DNA from: Luteimonas vadosa
Lineage (GTDB): Bacteria > Pseudomonadota > Gammaproteobacteria > Xanthomonadales > Xanthomonadaceae
Assembly (NCBI RefSeq): GCF_039543545.1
Contig: NZ_BAABJY010000002.1
Span: forward strand, 434,001 to 498,000
Direction: 5' to 3'
DNA length: 64,000 bases
Shown here piece after piece: positions 1-9,039 of the stretch. The first letter of the stretch is position 1, and the number at the start of each line of letters is the position of its first letter. The notes beneath the pieces are model-generated. The model did no database searches and had not been told where the DNA came from. It saw only the letters and a list, made by a program, of their open reading frames with translations. The position numbers and the translations under genes are program-made.

Positions 1-1
1 C

Positions 2-2038
2 CAGGCAGGCGGCGCGGTCATGGTCTCGTGCGAAGGCACGGTGCTCCTGGTCACCGCGGTGGCCAACAAGACCGCGCGTGAAGGGCAGTCCTTCTTCCCC
101 TTGACGGTGGACTACCAGGAGAAGTTCTACGCCGGTGGCCGCATCCCGGGCGGGTTCTTCAAGCGCGAAGGCCGCCAGACCGAAAAGGAAACCCTGATCT
201 CGCGCCTGATCGACCGCCCGATCCGCCCGCTGTTCCCGGACGGCTTCCGCAACGAAGTGCAGATCATCGCCACCGTGATGTCGATGAACCCCGAGGTCGA
301 CGGCGACATCCTCGCCCTCGTCGGCGCCTCCGCGGCGCTGTCGCTGTCCGGCGCGCCGTTCAACGGCCCGATCGGCGCCGCCAAGGTCGGTTACAAGGAT
401 GGCCAGTACCTGCTCAACCCGGCCAGGTCCGAACTGGAGGACTCCCAGCTCGAGCTGGTCGTCGCCGGTACCGCCAATGCGGTGCTGATGGTCGAGTCCG
501 AGGCGCAGGAGCTGTCCGAGGACGTGATGCTCGGCGCGGTGATGTTCGGCCACCAGCAGATGCAGGTCGCCATCGACGCCATCAACGCCCTGGTCGCCGA
601 AGCCGGCAAGCCCAAGTGGACCTGGGAAGCCCCCGCGCCCGACGCCGGCATGGTCGACGCGCTCAAGGCCGCCATCGGCGACCGCCTGACCCAGGCCTTC
701 TCCGTGCGCGACAAGCTCGAGCGCAAGGAGGCCATCTCGGCCGTCAAGAAGGACGTCATCGCGTCGCTGGAGGCCCAGTGCGAGGCCAATGGCTGGAGCA
801 CGGAAGAGTTGTCCGGCCAGTTCAGCGAGTTCGAGTACCAGACCCTGCGCAATTCGGTGCTGAACACCAAGACCCGCATCGATGGCCGCGCGCTCGACAC
901 CGTGCGCCCGATCGCGAGCAAGGTCGGCGTCCTGCCCCGCGTGCACGGCTCGTCGCTGTTCACCCGTGGCGAGACGCAGGCGATCGTCGCGGTCACCCTG
1001 GGCACCGCGCGCGACGGGCAGATCATCGATGCCGTGTCGGGCGAGTACAAGGACCACTTCCTGTTCCACTACAACTTCCCGCCCTACTCGGTCGGTGAAG
1101 CCGGCCGCATGATGGGCCCGAAGCGCCGCGAGATCGGCCATGGCCGCCTCGCCAAGCGCGGCGTGCTCGCCGTCATGCCGACGATGGAGGCCTTCCCGTA
1201 CACCATCCGCGTGGTCTCGGAGATCACCGAGTCCAACGGCTCGTCCTCGATGGCTTCGGTCTGCGGCAGCTCGCTGGCGCTGATGGACGCCGGCGTGCCG
1301 ATCAAGGCGCCGGTGGCGGGCATCGCCATGGGCCTGGTGAAGGAAGGCGACCAGTACGCCGTGCTGTCGGACATCCTCGGCGACGAGGACCACCTCGGCG
1401 ACATGGACTTCAAGGTCGCCGGTACCGAGGGCGGCATCACCGCCCTGCAGATGGACATCAAGATCCAGGGCATCACCGAGGACATCATGAAGACCGCGCT
1501 CGCCCAGGCGAAGCAGGGCCGCCTGCACATCCTCGGCGAGATGGCCCACGCGCTGACCGCGCCCCGCGAGGAGCTCTCCGACTTCGCGCCGCGCCTGATC
1601 ACCATCAAGATCCACCCCGACAAGATCCGCGAGGTCATCGGCAAGGGTGGCTCGGTGATCCAGGCGATCACCAAGGAAACCGGCACCCAGATCGACATCC
1701 AGGACGACGGCACCATCACCATCGCATCGGTGGACGCCGCCGCCGGCAAGGCCGCGAAGGACCGGATCGAGCAGATCACCTCCGACGTCGAGCCGGGCCG
1801 GATCTACGAGGGCAAGGTCGTCAAGCTGATGGACTTCGGCGCGTTCGTCACCATCTCCCCCGGCAAGGACGGCCTGGTGCACGTGTCGCAGATCTCCAAC
1901 GAGCGCGTCGAGAAAGTCGGCGACGTGCTGAAGGAAGGCGACATGGTCAAGGTCAAGGTGCTCGAGGTCGACAAGCAGGGCCGCATCCGCCTGTCGATGA
2001 AGGCCGTCGAGGAAGGCGAGGGCGCGCCGGCGGCGTAA
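2..2038 (+). CDS. pnp: Polyribonucleotide nucleotidyltransferase (PNPase), 5' truncated
   Basis: PNPase degrades RNA 3' to 5' with phosphate and is part of the RNA degradosome in the cytoplasm. The reading frame is open from base 2, before the first ATG at 20, and already matches the family there (AGGAVMVS). About 25 N-terminal residues therefore lie outside the window, and the ATG at 20 is internal. Two RNase PH-like domains are followed by a KH domain carrying the GKGG loop (nt about 1610-1760) and a C-terminal S1 domain (nt about 1795-2000, with DFGAFV). Length agrees with the roughly 700-residue family once the missing start is added. A rho-independent terminator follows directly. Identification is certain. 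Confidence 0.97.
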   Translation, partial: QAGGAVMVSCEGTVLLVTAVANKTAREGQSFFPLTVDYQEKFYAGGRIPGGFFKREGRQTEKETLISRLIDRPIRPLFPDGFRNEVQIIATVMSMNPEVDGDILALVGASAALSLSGAPFNGPIGAAKVGYKDGQYLLNPARSELEDSQLELVVAGTANAVLMVESEAQELSEDVMLGAVMFGHQQMQVAIDAINALVAEAGKPKWTWEAPAPDAGMVDALKAAIGDRLTQAFSVRDKLERKEAISAVKKDVIASLEAQCEANGWSTEELSGQFSEFEYQTLRNSVLNTKTRIDGRALDTVRPIASKVGVLPRVHGSSLFTRGETQAIVAVTLGTARDGQIIDAVSGEYKDHFLFHYNFPPYSVGEAGRMMGPKRREIGHGRLAKRGVLAVMPTMEAFPYTIRVVSEITESNGSSSMASVCGSSLALMDAGVPIKAPVAGIAMGLVKEGDQYAVLSDILGDEDHLGDMDFKVAGTEGGITALQMDIKIQGITEDIMKTALAQAKQGRLHILGEMAHALTAPREELSDFAPRLITIKIHPDKIREVIGKGGSVIQAITKETGTQIDIQDDGTITIASVDAAAGKAAKDRIEQITSDVEPGRIYEGKVVKLMDFGAFVTISPGKDGLVHVSQISNERVEKVGDVLKEGDMVKVKVLEVDKQGRIRLSMKAVEEGEGAPAA

Positions 2039-2074
2039 CGCTGGCGTCCAGTCGCCGGACTTGTCCGGACCGCG

Positions 2075-2103
2075 AAAGGCCCGCAGCGATGCGGGCTTTT
2101 CGT
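2075..2103 (+). terminator. Rho-independent terminator after pnp
   Basis: The six-base arms GCCCGC (2079-2084) and GCGGGC (2091-2096) flank a six-base loop and are followed by TTTT. An A run precedes the left arm, so the hairpin may work in both directions. It lies 40 bases after the pnp stop. Confidence 0.85.
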
Positions 2104-2247
2104 TATGGGACGATCCGCCGGCGGCCTTGGGACCTCGAGGATCCCGAGCCTGGATTCCCTGGGCCACCGGATCGCCGTGCAGCGAGCCGCGATGCGGCTG
2201 GCGGTGCCTGACGGGTTGCGACGTCAAGGTGGCCGAGCCACGCATGT

Positions 2248-2253
2248 GAGAAT
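2248..2253 (+). promoter_or_regulatory. Candidate -10 element of a leaderless TonB receptor transcript
   Basis: GAGAAT ends exactly six bases before the ATG at 2260, which would put the transcription start on the start codon. No convincing -35 was found and no Shine-Dalgarno is present. The same arrangement recurs at ligA, the omega-amidase and the NRDE gene. Confidence 0.35.
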
Positions 2254-2259
2254 GCACGC

Positions 2260-4359
2260 ATGCGCCTCTTCGCTAGCCTGCTGATCGCATCCCTGCCGAG
2301 CCTGGCGCTCGCGCAGACGTCTCCGCAGGTCGAGTCGACTGTGGATGCGCGCACGCTGGACACGGTCGAGGTGGTGGGGATCCGGCGCCCGCTGTCGACG
2401 TTCCCCGGGGCGGTGACGGTGATCGACGGCGAGACACTGCGAGACGGCCAGCGGCAGGTCAACCTCTCCGAATCGCTGCAGCGGGTCCCCGGCGTCACGG
2501 TGCTGGACCGCGGCAACTACGCGCAGGACCTGCAGGTGCAGAGCCGCGGTTTCGGCGCGCGCTCCACGTTCGGAATTCGCGGGATCAAGCTGGTCGTCGA
2601 CGGGATTCCCTCGTCGGCGGCGGACGGGCAAGGCCAGGCGGCGAACTTCCCGCTGGGTGCGCTCGACCGGATCGAGGTACTGCGGGGACCGTTGGCCTTG
2701 CAGTACGGGAATGCGGCGGGGGGTGCGATCGTCGCGCAGACCGAGCTCCAGACCCAGCGGGGTTGGCGCGTCGATGGCTGGGGCGGGGGCGACGACAGCT
2801 GGCGCGTGGGCACCACCATCGATGGCCTGAGTGCCGATGTCTCCCGGCGCTGGCGCCTGCACGGATCGCATTTCCGCACCGGCGGGCACCGTCCGCATGC
2901 CGCCGCGGAACGGTCGCAACTGCATTTCGTGGGCGAGTGGTCCCCCTACCGCGGCAACCGCCTGCGCTGGGTCGCGGGATCGGTGGTGCAGCCATGGACC
3001 GACGATCCGCTCGGCCTGACCCGGCCGCAGTGGGAAGCCGATCCGTACGGCACGGATCCCGTCGCCGAACGCTTCGATGCCCGCAAGCGCATCGGCAACC
3101 ACCAGGCCGGCGTGCGCTGGGAGGTCGAGTACGCAGGCGACCGCGATCTCTGGATCGGTGGCCACGGCATCCGCCGCGACATCGTCCAGTTCCTGGCCAT
3201 CCCCCCTGTCGCGCAGGCCGCGCCGACCAGCGCCGGCGGCGTGATCGACCTCGGCCGCCAATCATGGGGCGTGGACGCCGGGCATCGCTGGCGTTTCGCG
3301 CGTGGCGCCGTCGCCGTCGGTGTCGAGGCCGGCTGGCTCGACGAGGCCAGGCGCGGGTACGAGAACTTCGTTGGCGGACGGCTTGGCGTACGTGGCAGGC
3401 TGCGTCGCAACGAGGAGAACCGGGTGCGCAACCGGGATGCCTACGTTATTGGCGACTGGTGGCCCGCGAAGGGCTGGAACCTGCTCGGTGCCATCCGCCA
3501 CTCACGGCTGTCGTTCGCCAGCGACGACCGCTTCATCGCCATCGGCAACGGCGACGACAGCGGGCGATTCGATTTCAGCGGAACGGCGGCGTCGCTCGGG
3601 ATTGCCCGCGCCTTCACCTCCGGTGAGATCTTCGCGAGCGTCGGGCGTGGATTCGAGACGCCGACGGTGACCGAGCTGGCCTACCGTCCCGACGGCGCGG
3701 GCGGCTTCAACCAGGACCTGGGCGCCTCGCGGGCGCGGTCGGCGGAGATCGGTGCACGCTGGCGCTTGGGTACGGCCGAAGCCAGCGTCGCGGTGTACCG
3801 CATCGACGGCGAGGGTGAGATCGTGCCCGCCAGGAGCAGCGGCGGCCGCACCAGTTTCGCCAATGCCGGCGGGACCCGGCGCGAGGGCATCGAGGCCAGC
3901 CTGTCGGGCGAGCTCGGCGACCGTTGGTCGTACGCGTTGGCCGCCAACCTGATCCGGGCGCGGTTCGTCGACGATTACCGTTTCGATGCTGGTGCGCAGG
4001 GTGGCGAGCAGCTCATTGAAGCCGGCAAGCGCATCCCGGGCATCCCGCGCGCGGACGGTTTCGCCGAGCTGGCCTGGCGCGATGCCGGCGATCGCCTCCG
4101 GTTGGCCGTGGAATCGCGGCTGGTCGCGAGCATCGCGGTGGACGACCGCAATTCCGATGCCGCGCCAGGCCGCGCCATCGTCGCGCTGCGCGGGGAATGG
4201 CGGCCCCGGCAGGCGGAGGGCTGGAGCGCCTTCGCGCGCATCGACAACCTGTTCGACCGCGACTACGTCGGTTCTGTGATCGTCAACGATCGCAACGGCC
4301 GGCATTTCGAGCCGGGCGCGGGACGCACCTTCACCTTCGGCATCGGCTACCGCCGCTAG
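2260..4359 (+). CDS. TonB-dependent outer-membrane receptor
   Basis: This 699-residue protein begins with a typical signal peptide (residues 1-19, ending ALA-QT). A TonB-box-like LDTVEVVG segment and a plug domain follow (about 35-150), with the conserved region ending IEVLRGPLALQYGNAAGG. The rest is a 22-strand-type barrel rich in alternating aromatic residues. Receptors of this class import siderophores, B12, carbohydrates or other large ligands using TonB energy. The plug resembles the FecA/siderophore-type group, but the ligand cannot be read from sequence. The barrel ends in GYRR rather than the usual terminal aromatic residue. The gene stands alone between pnp and a convergent cupin gene. 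Confidence 0.9.
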   Translation: MRLFASLLIASLPSLALAQTSPQVESTVDARTLDTVEVVGIRRPLSTFPGAVTVIDGETLRDGQRQVNLSESLQRVPGVTVLDRGNYAQDLQVQSRGFGARSTFGIRGIKLVVDGIPSSAADGQGQAANFPLGALDRIEVLRGPLALQYGNAAGGAIVAQTELQTQRGWRVDGWGGGDDSWRVGTTIDGLSADVSRRWRLHGSHFRTGGHRPHAAAERSQLHFVGEWSPYRGNRLRWVAGSVVQPWTDDPLGLTRPQWEADPYGTDPVAERFDARKRIGNHQAGVRWEVEYAGDRDLWIGGHGIRRDIVQFLAIPPVAQAAPTSAGGVIDLGRQSWGVDAGHRWRFARGAVAVGVEAGWLDEARRGYENFVGGRLGVRGRLRRNEENRVRNRDAYVIGDWWPAKGWNLLGAIRHSRLSFASDDRFIAIGNGDDSGRFDFSGTAASLGIARAFTSGEIFASVGRGFETPTVTELAYRPDGAGGFNQDLGASRARSAEIGARWRLGTAEASVAVYRIDGEGEIVPARSSGGRTSFANAGGTRREGIEASLSGELGDRWSYALAANLIRARFVDDYRFDAGAQGGEQLIEAGKRIPGIPRADGFAELAWRDAGDRLRLAVESRLVASIAVDDRNSDAAPGRAIVALRGEWRPRQAEGWSAFARIDNLFDRDYVGSVIVNDRNGRHFEPGAGRTFTFGIGYRR

Positions 4360-4437
4360 CGCGCGATCCGCGGGCTGGCCGGCGGGAAGGACGCTGCCGT
4401 TTCGCGCACGCCGACGACGCGCGCTCAGGTCGCCTGA

Positions 4438-4905
4438 TCACGGGGCGTGGCCGCCCTCATGGGCGTCGACCGGCTGTTCGAAGGCGATCGCCAGCACGCA
4501 GGCGGCCTCCCCCACGCATTCCGCCGAATGCGGCAAGCGGGCCGGGCCGTAGGCGTAGGTGCCGGGGGTGAGCGTCGCGGTCGGGTGGCCGTCGTAGGTC
4601 ACCGTCATCTCTCCGGCGACCAGGACCATGTGCTCGGCCGAGGTATGCCAGTGGCGCACGATGCGCGAACCGCCTGGTACCCGGAAGAAGACATCGGCGT
4701 TGGCGGCGGCCGGATCGCCCTGCAGGACCGAGATCTGGCAGCCCTCGACGAAGAACTCCGGGCAAGGGCCCCACGACAGGCGAGGGTCGTCGACACGCCA
4801 TGCCAGCGGGGCGGCTCCTTCGGTCGGCGCTTCGGGCGTGGCGGCGAAGGCGCAGGCGCTGGCAAGGCCTGCGGCGAGGGAAGCGAAGTAACGGATTGGT
4901 TTCAT
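4438..4905 (-). CDS. Exported cupin-domain protein
   Basis: The encoded 155-residue protein has a signal peptide (about 1-22, ending AFA-AT). It also has a single conserved beta-barrel cupin domain with the metal-binding pattern RHWHTSAEH and a downstream LPHSAEC. The family includes enzymes, sugar-binding and sensor proteins; no specific substrate is evident. The start at 4905 was chosen because CTGGAGAAC lies just upstream and the signal peptide begins there; the frame stays open further upstream without coding character. It converges with the TonB receptor and diverges from the LuxR-type regulator. Confidence 0.75.
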   Translation of the reverse strand: MKPIRYFASLAAGLASACAFAATPEAPTEGAAPLAWRVDDPRLSWGPCPEFFVEGCQISVLQGDPAAANADVFFRVPGGSRIVRHWHTSAEHMVLVAGEMTVTYDGHPTATLTPGTYAYGPARLPHSAECVGEAACVLAIAFEQPVDAHEGGHAP

Positions 4906-5312
4906 GGCAGTTCTCCAGGGTGGCGGCACCCGCGAGGCCGGGACGGCAACGATCCGGGCGAGACGTGGCATGGACACGAACGCATCTCGCAGTGCCCACA
5001 GGCCATGTCCTCCCGGGGAAACCGCGTGGAAAGTCGCGGCTCGATTCGTCCGCCAGCATGCGGTACTCGCGTTGTCCAGCGATGGGCATGAGCCGATCAA
5101 CGGCGACCAAGAACCGGGCCGGCCGCGCCGACCTGCCGCCCCAAGAGGCCAAGTGGGCCGCGCGACGTCTCGAGACCTGTTGGTCATGGCAAGGCCTGGG
5201 CGCCCGGGCCCGTCACATCCACCAAAGACGGGCGACCCGGCAAGCGGCCGGCACGCTTCCCGGGTATGCGTATACGATTCCTGTCGCGTGGCGCAGGTAC
5301 GCGGGGTGGAGG
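4906..5312. other. Intergenic region between divergent cupin and regulator genes
   Basis: These 407 bases separate two divergent genes and should hold both promoters. The only eye-catching element is a TATACG/CGTATACG cluster at about 5266-5275 that could be a -10 for the regulator. The frame of the regulator is open throughout, so a longer N-terminus cannot be excluded, but its translation here has no family character. Confidence 0.4.
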
Positions 5313-7928
5313 ATGGCACTGGTCGATCGTGACGTGCAGATCGAGGCGCTCATGCAGTGCTTGCAGGCCGCGGCAGCGGACAGCGGCATGACGGCCCTCG
5401 TCGAGGGTGAGGCCGGCGTGGGCAAGACGGCCCTGCTCAAGGCGATTGCTGCGAGGTGCGACCTCGAGCAGGTTTGGTGGGGTGCTTGCGACGCGCTGGA
5501 GACACCGCATCCCTTGGCCCCGCTCCATGACGTCGCCCGCTCAAGGGACGTGGCCTTCCGGGACCTGCTGGCCGCGGAAGGTCGGCGCGTGGAGTTGTTC
5601 GAGTCCGTGCTGCAGGATCTTGCGCGGCCGCGGCTGCCGGTGCTGTTCGTGATCGAGGATGCGCATTGGGCGGACGCGGCGACGCTGGACCTGCTGAAGT
5701 TCCTCGGACGCCGCATCGATCGCACGCGATGCGTGCTTGCAGTTTCCTTCCGGGACGATGAGGTCAACGCCGGGCATCCGCTGCGGCGAGTCCTGGGGGA
5801 ACTGCCCGCCACGCTCGTGACGCGGGTCAAGGTGGATCCACTGTCGCCTGCTGCAGTGGCTATCCTCGCGCGCCGCGCCCTGCGCTCGCCGGCGGGAATC
5901 CACGAGATCACGCGTGGCAACGCCTTCTTCGTCACCGAGCTGCTGCGGCAGGGCGTGCACAGCGTGCCCCTCAGCGTGCAGGACCTGGTGCTCTCGCGCT
6001 TCGCCCGCCTGGAGGAGGGCGCGCAGCAGATCGTGCGCGTTGCCTCGACCGTGCCCACGCGGATCGAGCTCTGGCTGCTAGCCGCCGTCCTTGCCTGCGA
6101 GCCCAGGGATATCGAGGCGTGCCTGGACTCGGGCCTGCTGAAGGCACACGACGGTGCGCTGTCGTTCCGGCATGAGCTCGCCCGCGTGGCGGTGGAGGAG
6201 TCGCTCGCCGCGCCGGTGGCCCAGGGCTTGCACGCACGCGTGCTCGCGGCGCTTGAAGCCAGTGACGATCCGGCCGTCACCCATGCCCGCCTCGTGCATC
6301 ACGCGAACCGCGCACGAGACAGCGCCGCGGTCAGGCGCCACGCCCCATTGGCGGCGGAGGATGCGACCAGGCGCGAGGCGCACAGGGAAGCCGCGGCGCA
6401 TTACCGCAGCCTCCTGGACCATGCGCCAGATGCCCCACCGCGGCTCCGCGCTTCGTGGCTGGAGGCGTATGCGGGTGAGTGCCTGCCTACCTGCATGCTC
6501 GACGAGGCGATCAAGGCACGTTTGGCAGCCGGAGACCTCCACCGTGCGGCAGGGGACGTGCGCGCGGAGGCCTCGAACCTGAGCCAGCTGGCGTTGGCCT
6601 ACGTGTTCGGGCTGCGCAATGCCGAAGCCGATGACGCGAGCCGGCGCGCAATCACGCTCGTGGAGTCGATCCCCCCCACGGTCGAGCGCGCCGCAGCCTA
6701 TCGCGTCGAGGCCCAGTTGCGCATGCTCAACCGCGACCTGCGCGACGCGATCGACTGGGCGGGCAAGGCATACGACTTGGCACTCGCCATGGGCGATCGC
6801 GAAATCCAGGCGGCCGCCCTGAGTACGCGCGGAACCGCGACGATGTTCATCGACTACGCGGCGGGCTGCGCGCAGCTCCAGCAGGCCCTGGCACTGGCGT
6901 TGGCCGAAGGCTTGCACTTCATCGCCGCCAATACCTATAGCAACCTCGGCTCGGGATCCGGGGAGATCTACCGCCTTGCGGAGGCGCGCAGGCACTTGGG
7001 CGAATGCATCCGCTTCGCGCGCCAGCACCAGTTCGACGCCTACCACAACTACGCGACGGCCTGGCTCGCCTTGTGCAACCTCCATGCCGGGCAGTGGGAC
7101 GAGGCCCAGGAGCTGGCGCTGGACGTCCTCGCCCTGGAACGGTCACCCTCCACGCCCCGGGTCATGGCACTGGTCGCGCTTGGCCGGGTGCAAGCCAGGC
7201 GGGGCGAGGCTAGCGCAGGCGACTGCCTGGATGAAGCACTGGAGCTCGCGCAGGCCGCAAACACATTGCAACGGTACGCGCCGGTGCGAGCCGCTCGTGC
7301 GGAAGCGGCATGGTTCCGCGACGATCTCGACGCCGTCGTCGCGGAAGCAAGCGCGGCGCTGCCGATGGCGACTGCGCATGCGCATCCCTGGTTCGTGGGC
7401 GAGCTCGCCAGCTGGATGCACGCGGCGGGCGCGCCCCCGGCGCTGCAGGAGCCATGTGCGGAGCCGTTTTCGCTCCAGCTTGCTGGTCGCTGGCGCGAAG
7501 CGGCGACGGCGTGGGCGCGGCTGGATTGTCCCTTCCAGCAGGCGCTCGCGCTCGAAGCTGGCGATGCGCAGGCACGCCTGGAGGCACTTGCCCTGCACGA
7601 GTCCATGGCCGCGGAGGCGGCGGCGGCGAGGCTGCGGCGGGCCATGAAGGCGCTCGGGCAGCGCGGGCTCCCGCGTGGCCAACGGGCGTCGACCCTTGCG
7701 AATGCCCACCAACTGACGACGCGCGAAGCGGAAGTGCTCGGGATGCTTTGCGAAGGCCTTAGGAACTCGGAGATTGCCGAACGCCTGCATCGTTCCGTCC
7801 GGACCGTGGACCACCACGTCGCCGCGGTGCTGGGCAAGCTCGGCGTCGGCACGCGCAGCGAGGCCGTCGCCGCTGCCGTGCAGGCCGGGATCGCCGGCAA
7901 GAATGGGCAAGCGGGCGTTCCAAACTAG
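5313..7928 (+). CDS. Large ATP-binding LuxR-family transcriptional regulator (LAL/MalT-like)
   Basis: An 871-residue regulator. The N-terminal STAND-type ATPase has Walker A GEAGVGKT (residues 32-39) and Walker B LFVIEDAHWAD. A long alpha-helical, TPR-like middle region follows (about 340-780). The C-terminal LuxR HTH (about 800-865) shows LTTREAEVLGML and SVRTVDHHVAAVLGKLG. LAL proteins bind an inducer and ATP, oligomerise and activate promoters. The ATG at 5313 gives the canonical N-terminus, although GGAGG abuts it with no spacing; a longer in-frame version is possible. The neighbouring cupin, DUF4242 and secreted-protein genes are the obvious candidate targets, but this is inference. Confidence 0.85.
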   Translation: MALVDRDVQIEALMQCLQAAAADSGMTALVEGEAGVGKTALLKAIAARCDLEQVWWGACDALETPHPLAPLHDVARSRDVAFRDLLAAEGRRVELFESVLQDLARPRLPVLFVIEDAHWADAATLDLLKFLGRRIDRTRCVLAVSFRDDEVNAGHPLRRVLGELPATLVTRVKVDPLSPAAVAILARRALRSPAGIHEITRGNAFFVTELLRQGVHSVPLSVQDLVLSRFARLEEGAQQIVRVASTVPTRIELWLLAAVLACEPRDIEACLDSGLLKAHDGALSFRHELARVAVEESLAAPVAQGLHARVLAALEASDDPAVTHARLVHHANRARDSAAVRRHAPLAAEDATRREAHREAAAHYRSLLDHAPDAPPRLRASWLEAYAGECLPTCMLDEAIKARLAAGDLHRAAGDVRAEASNLSQLALAYVFGLRNAEADDASRRAITLVESIPPTVERAAAYRVEAQLRMLNRDLRDAIDWAGKAYDLALAMGDREIQAAALSTRGTATMFIDYAAGCAQLQQALALALAEGLHFIAANTYSNLGSGSGEIYRLAEARRHLGECIRFARQHQFDAYHNYATAWLALCNLHAGQWDEAQELALDVLALERSPSTPRVMALVALGRVQARRGEASAGDCLDEALELAQAANTLQRYAPVRAARAEAAWFRDDLDAVVAEASAALPMATAHAHPWFVGELASWMHAAGAPPALQEPCAEPFSLQLAGRWREAATAWARLDCPFQQALALEAGDAQARLEALALHESMAAEAAAARLRRAMKALGQRGLPRGQRASTLANAHQLTTREAEVLGMLCEGLRNSEIAERLHRSVRTVDHHVAAVLGKLGVGTRSEAVAAAVQAGIAGKNGQAGVPN

Positions 7929-8013
7929 GCAGTTCCACCGTAGGCGCCGTCGAATCGCATTCGTAGGCTTCGGTCCATCGGCTGCTCGCAGCCTTGGCCA
8001 ACAGGAGCTACCA

Positions 8014-8286
8014 ATGCCTCGTTACCTCGTCGAACGCACTTTCCCCGATGGCTTGCGCATCCCGGTGGACGGGGAGGGTGCGGCGGCCTGCAGTGGCGTC
8101 GTCGCCACCAATGCGCGCAATGGCGTCACCTGGGTCCATTCCTACGTCAGCGAGGACGCCCGTACGACCTACTGCATCTACGACGGGCCCGATGCCGAGG
8201 CGATCCGCGAGTCCGCCGCCAGCAACAACCTGCCGATCGACAGGATCACGCCGGTCCGCGTCCTGGATCCCTATTTCTACCACTGA
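8014..8286 (+). CDS. DUF4242 family protein (SCO4226-like)
   Basis: This 90-residue cytoplasmic protein starts MPRYLVERTF and contains the family features WVHSYVSEDARTTYCIYDGP and AIRESAASNNLP. It matches DUF4242, a small ferredoxin-like fold; the Streptomyces member SCO4226 has been described as nickel binding. AGGAGC sits six bases before the ATG at 8014. It lies 85 bases after the LuxR-type regulator on the same strand and may be co-transcribed with or controlled by it. Its biological role is not established. Confidence 0.75.
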   Translation: MPRYLVERTFPDGLRIPVDGEGAAACSGVVATNARNGVTWVHSYVSEDARTTYCIYDGPDAEAIRESAASNNLPIDRITPVRVLDPYFYH

Positions 8287-8288
8287 AT

Positions 8289-8310
8289 CCGCCGGGCCCA
8301 GCCGGCGGTT
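8289..8310 (+). terminator. GC-rich hairpin downstream of the DUF4242 gene
   Basis: The perfect seven-base arms CCGCCGG (8289-8295) and CCGGCGG (8302-8308) surround a six-base loop, followed by only two T. It could act as a weak terminator or an mRNA-stabilising hairpin between two co-directional genes. Confidence 0.3.
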
Positions 8311-8386
8311 CGCGCCGTCGCTGGTGCCGGCCCCTGCGTGCGGTGGCGCGTCCGCTGCATGCCCCGACATCCCTGGAGGAACTTCC

Positions 8387-8887
8387 ATGAAGACTCGCCT
8401 TTCCCCTGCAACCCTCTCCCTCTGCGTGGGCGTCGTGATCGCGACGGCCGGAACGGCGGCCGCGCAGGATGTCAACGCGGACCTGGCGGCACTTCGATCT
8501 GCCACCGCGTCCTACCATGCACTCGACTCCGCCATGGCCGCGGGGTGGGACGAAGACATTACCGGCTGCCTGTCTTCGGCGGAGGGCGGGATGGGATTCC
8601 ATTACATGAACGCCGGGGAGTTGTTCGACGGAGGGCAGCTGGATCCGCTCCGGCCGGAAATCCTCGTATACGCACCGGATGCCACTGGCAAGAAGCGTCT
8701 CGTCGCGGTCGAATACCTCATCCTTGGCACGGACTTGCCGCCGACGGCCACCCCGCCGGAGATGTACGGCGAGCAGTTCCATTACAACGCGGGTTTCGGC
8801 GTGTGGGCCCTGCATGCCTGGGTGTGGAAACACAACCCGGAAGGGATCTTCGCGGACTGGAATCCGAAGGTCAGCTGCACGCCATGA
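8387..8887 (+). CDS. Secreted protein of unknown function
   Basis: This 166-residue product has a clear signal peptide (about 1-25, ending AAA-QDVNADL). A short helical segment follows, then a domain with GCLSSAEGGMGFHYMNAGEL and a Trp/His-rich C-terminus (ALHAWVWKHNPEG). Two cysteines, one near the middle and one near the C-terminus, could form a disulfide. CTGGAGGAAC precedes the ATG at 8387. I do not recognise a named family. It follows the DUF4242 gene by 100 bases and may belong to the same regulator-linked group. Confidence 0.7.
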   Translation: MKTRLSPATLSLCVGVVIATAGTAAAQDVNADLAALRSATASYHALDSAMAAGWDEDITGCLSSAEGGMGFHYMNAGELFDGGQLDPLRPEILVYAPDATGKKRLVAVEYLILGTDLPPTATPPEMYGEQFHYNAGFGVWALHAWVWKHNPEGIFADWNPKVSCTP

Positions 8888-9039
8888 CGTCTATAGGCGC
8901 CCGGGGCCGCGCGCTCCGGGCCCCGTGATCTCGCTTCAGCCGCACGCATGTCCACGGTAAGAAGGAGGTGCCAGAGCACGGCCGCGGATGCTGGCATGCG
9001 TGGGGCGAGCGCCGCTAGCGGGCAGAGGCGTGCCTGCGA

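Noticed and set aside
4800..5312. In-frame 171-codon N-terminal extension of the LuxR-type regulator.
   Set aside because: It overlaps the 3' part of the divergent cupin signal region and lacks similarity. The family N-terminus begins at the ATG at 5313.
8900..8930. GGGGCC/GGGCCCC hairpin after the secreted protein gene as a terminator.
   Set aside because: There is no T tract and the stem is an ordinary consequence of high GC; not enough to call.
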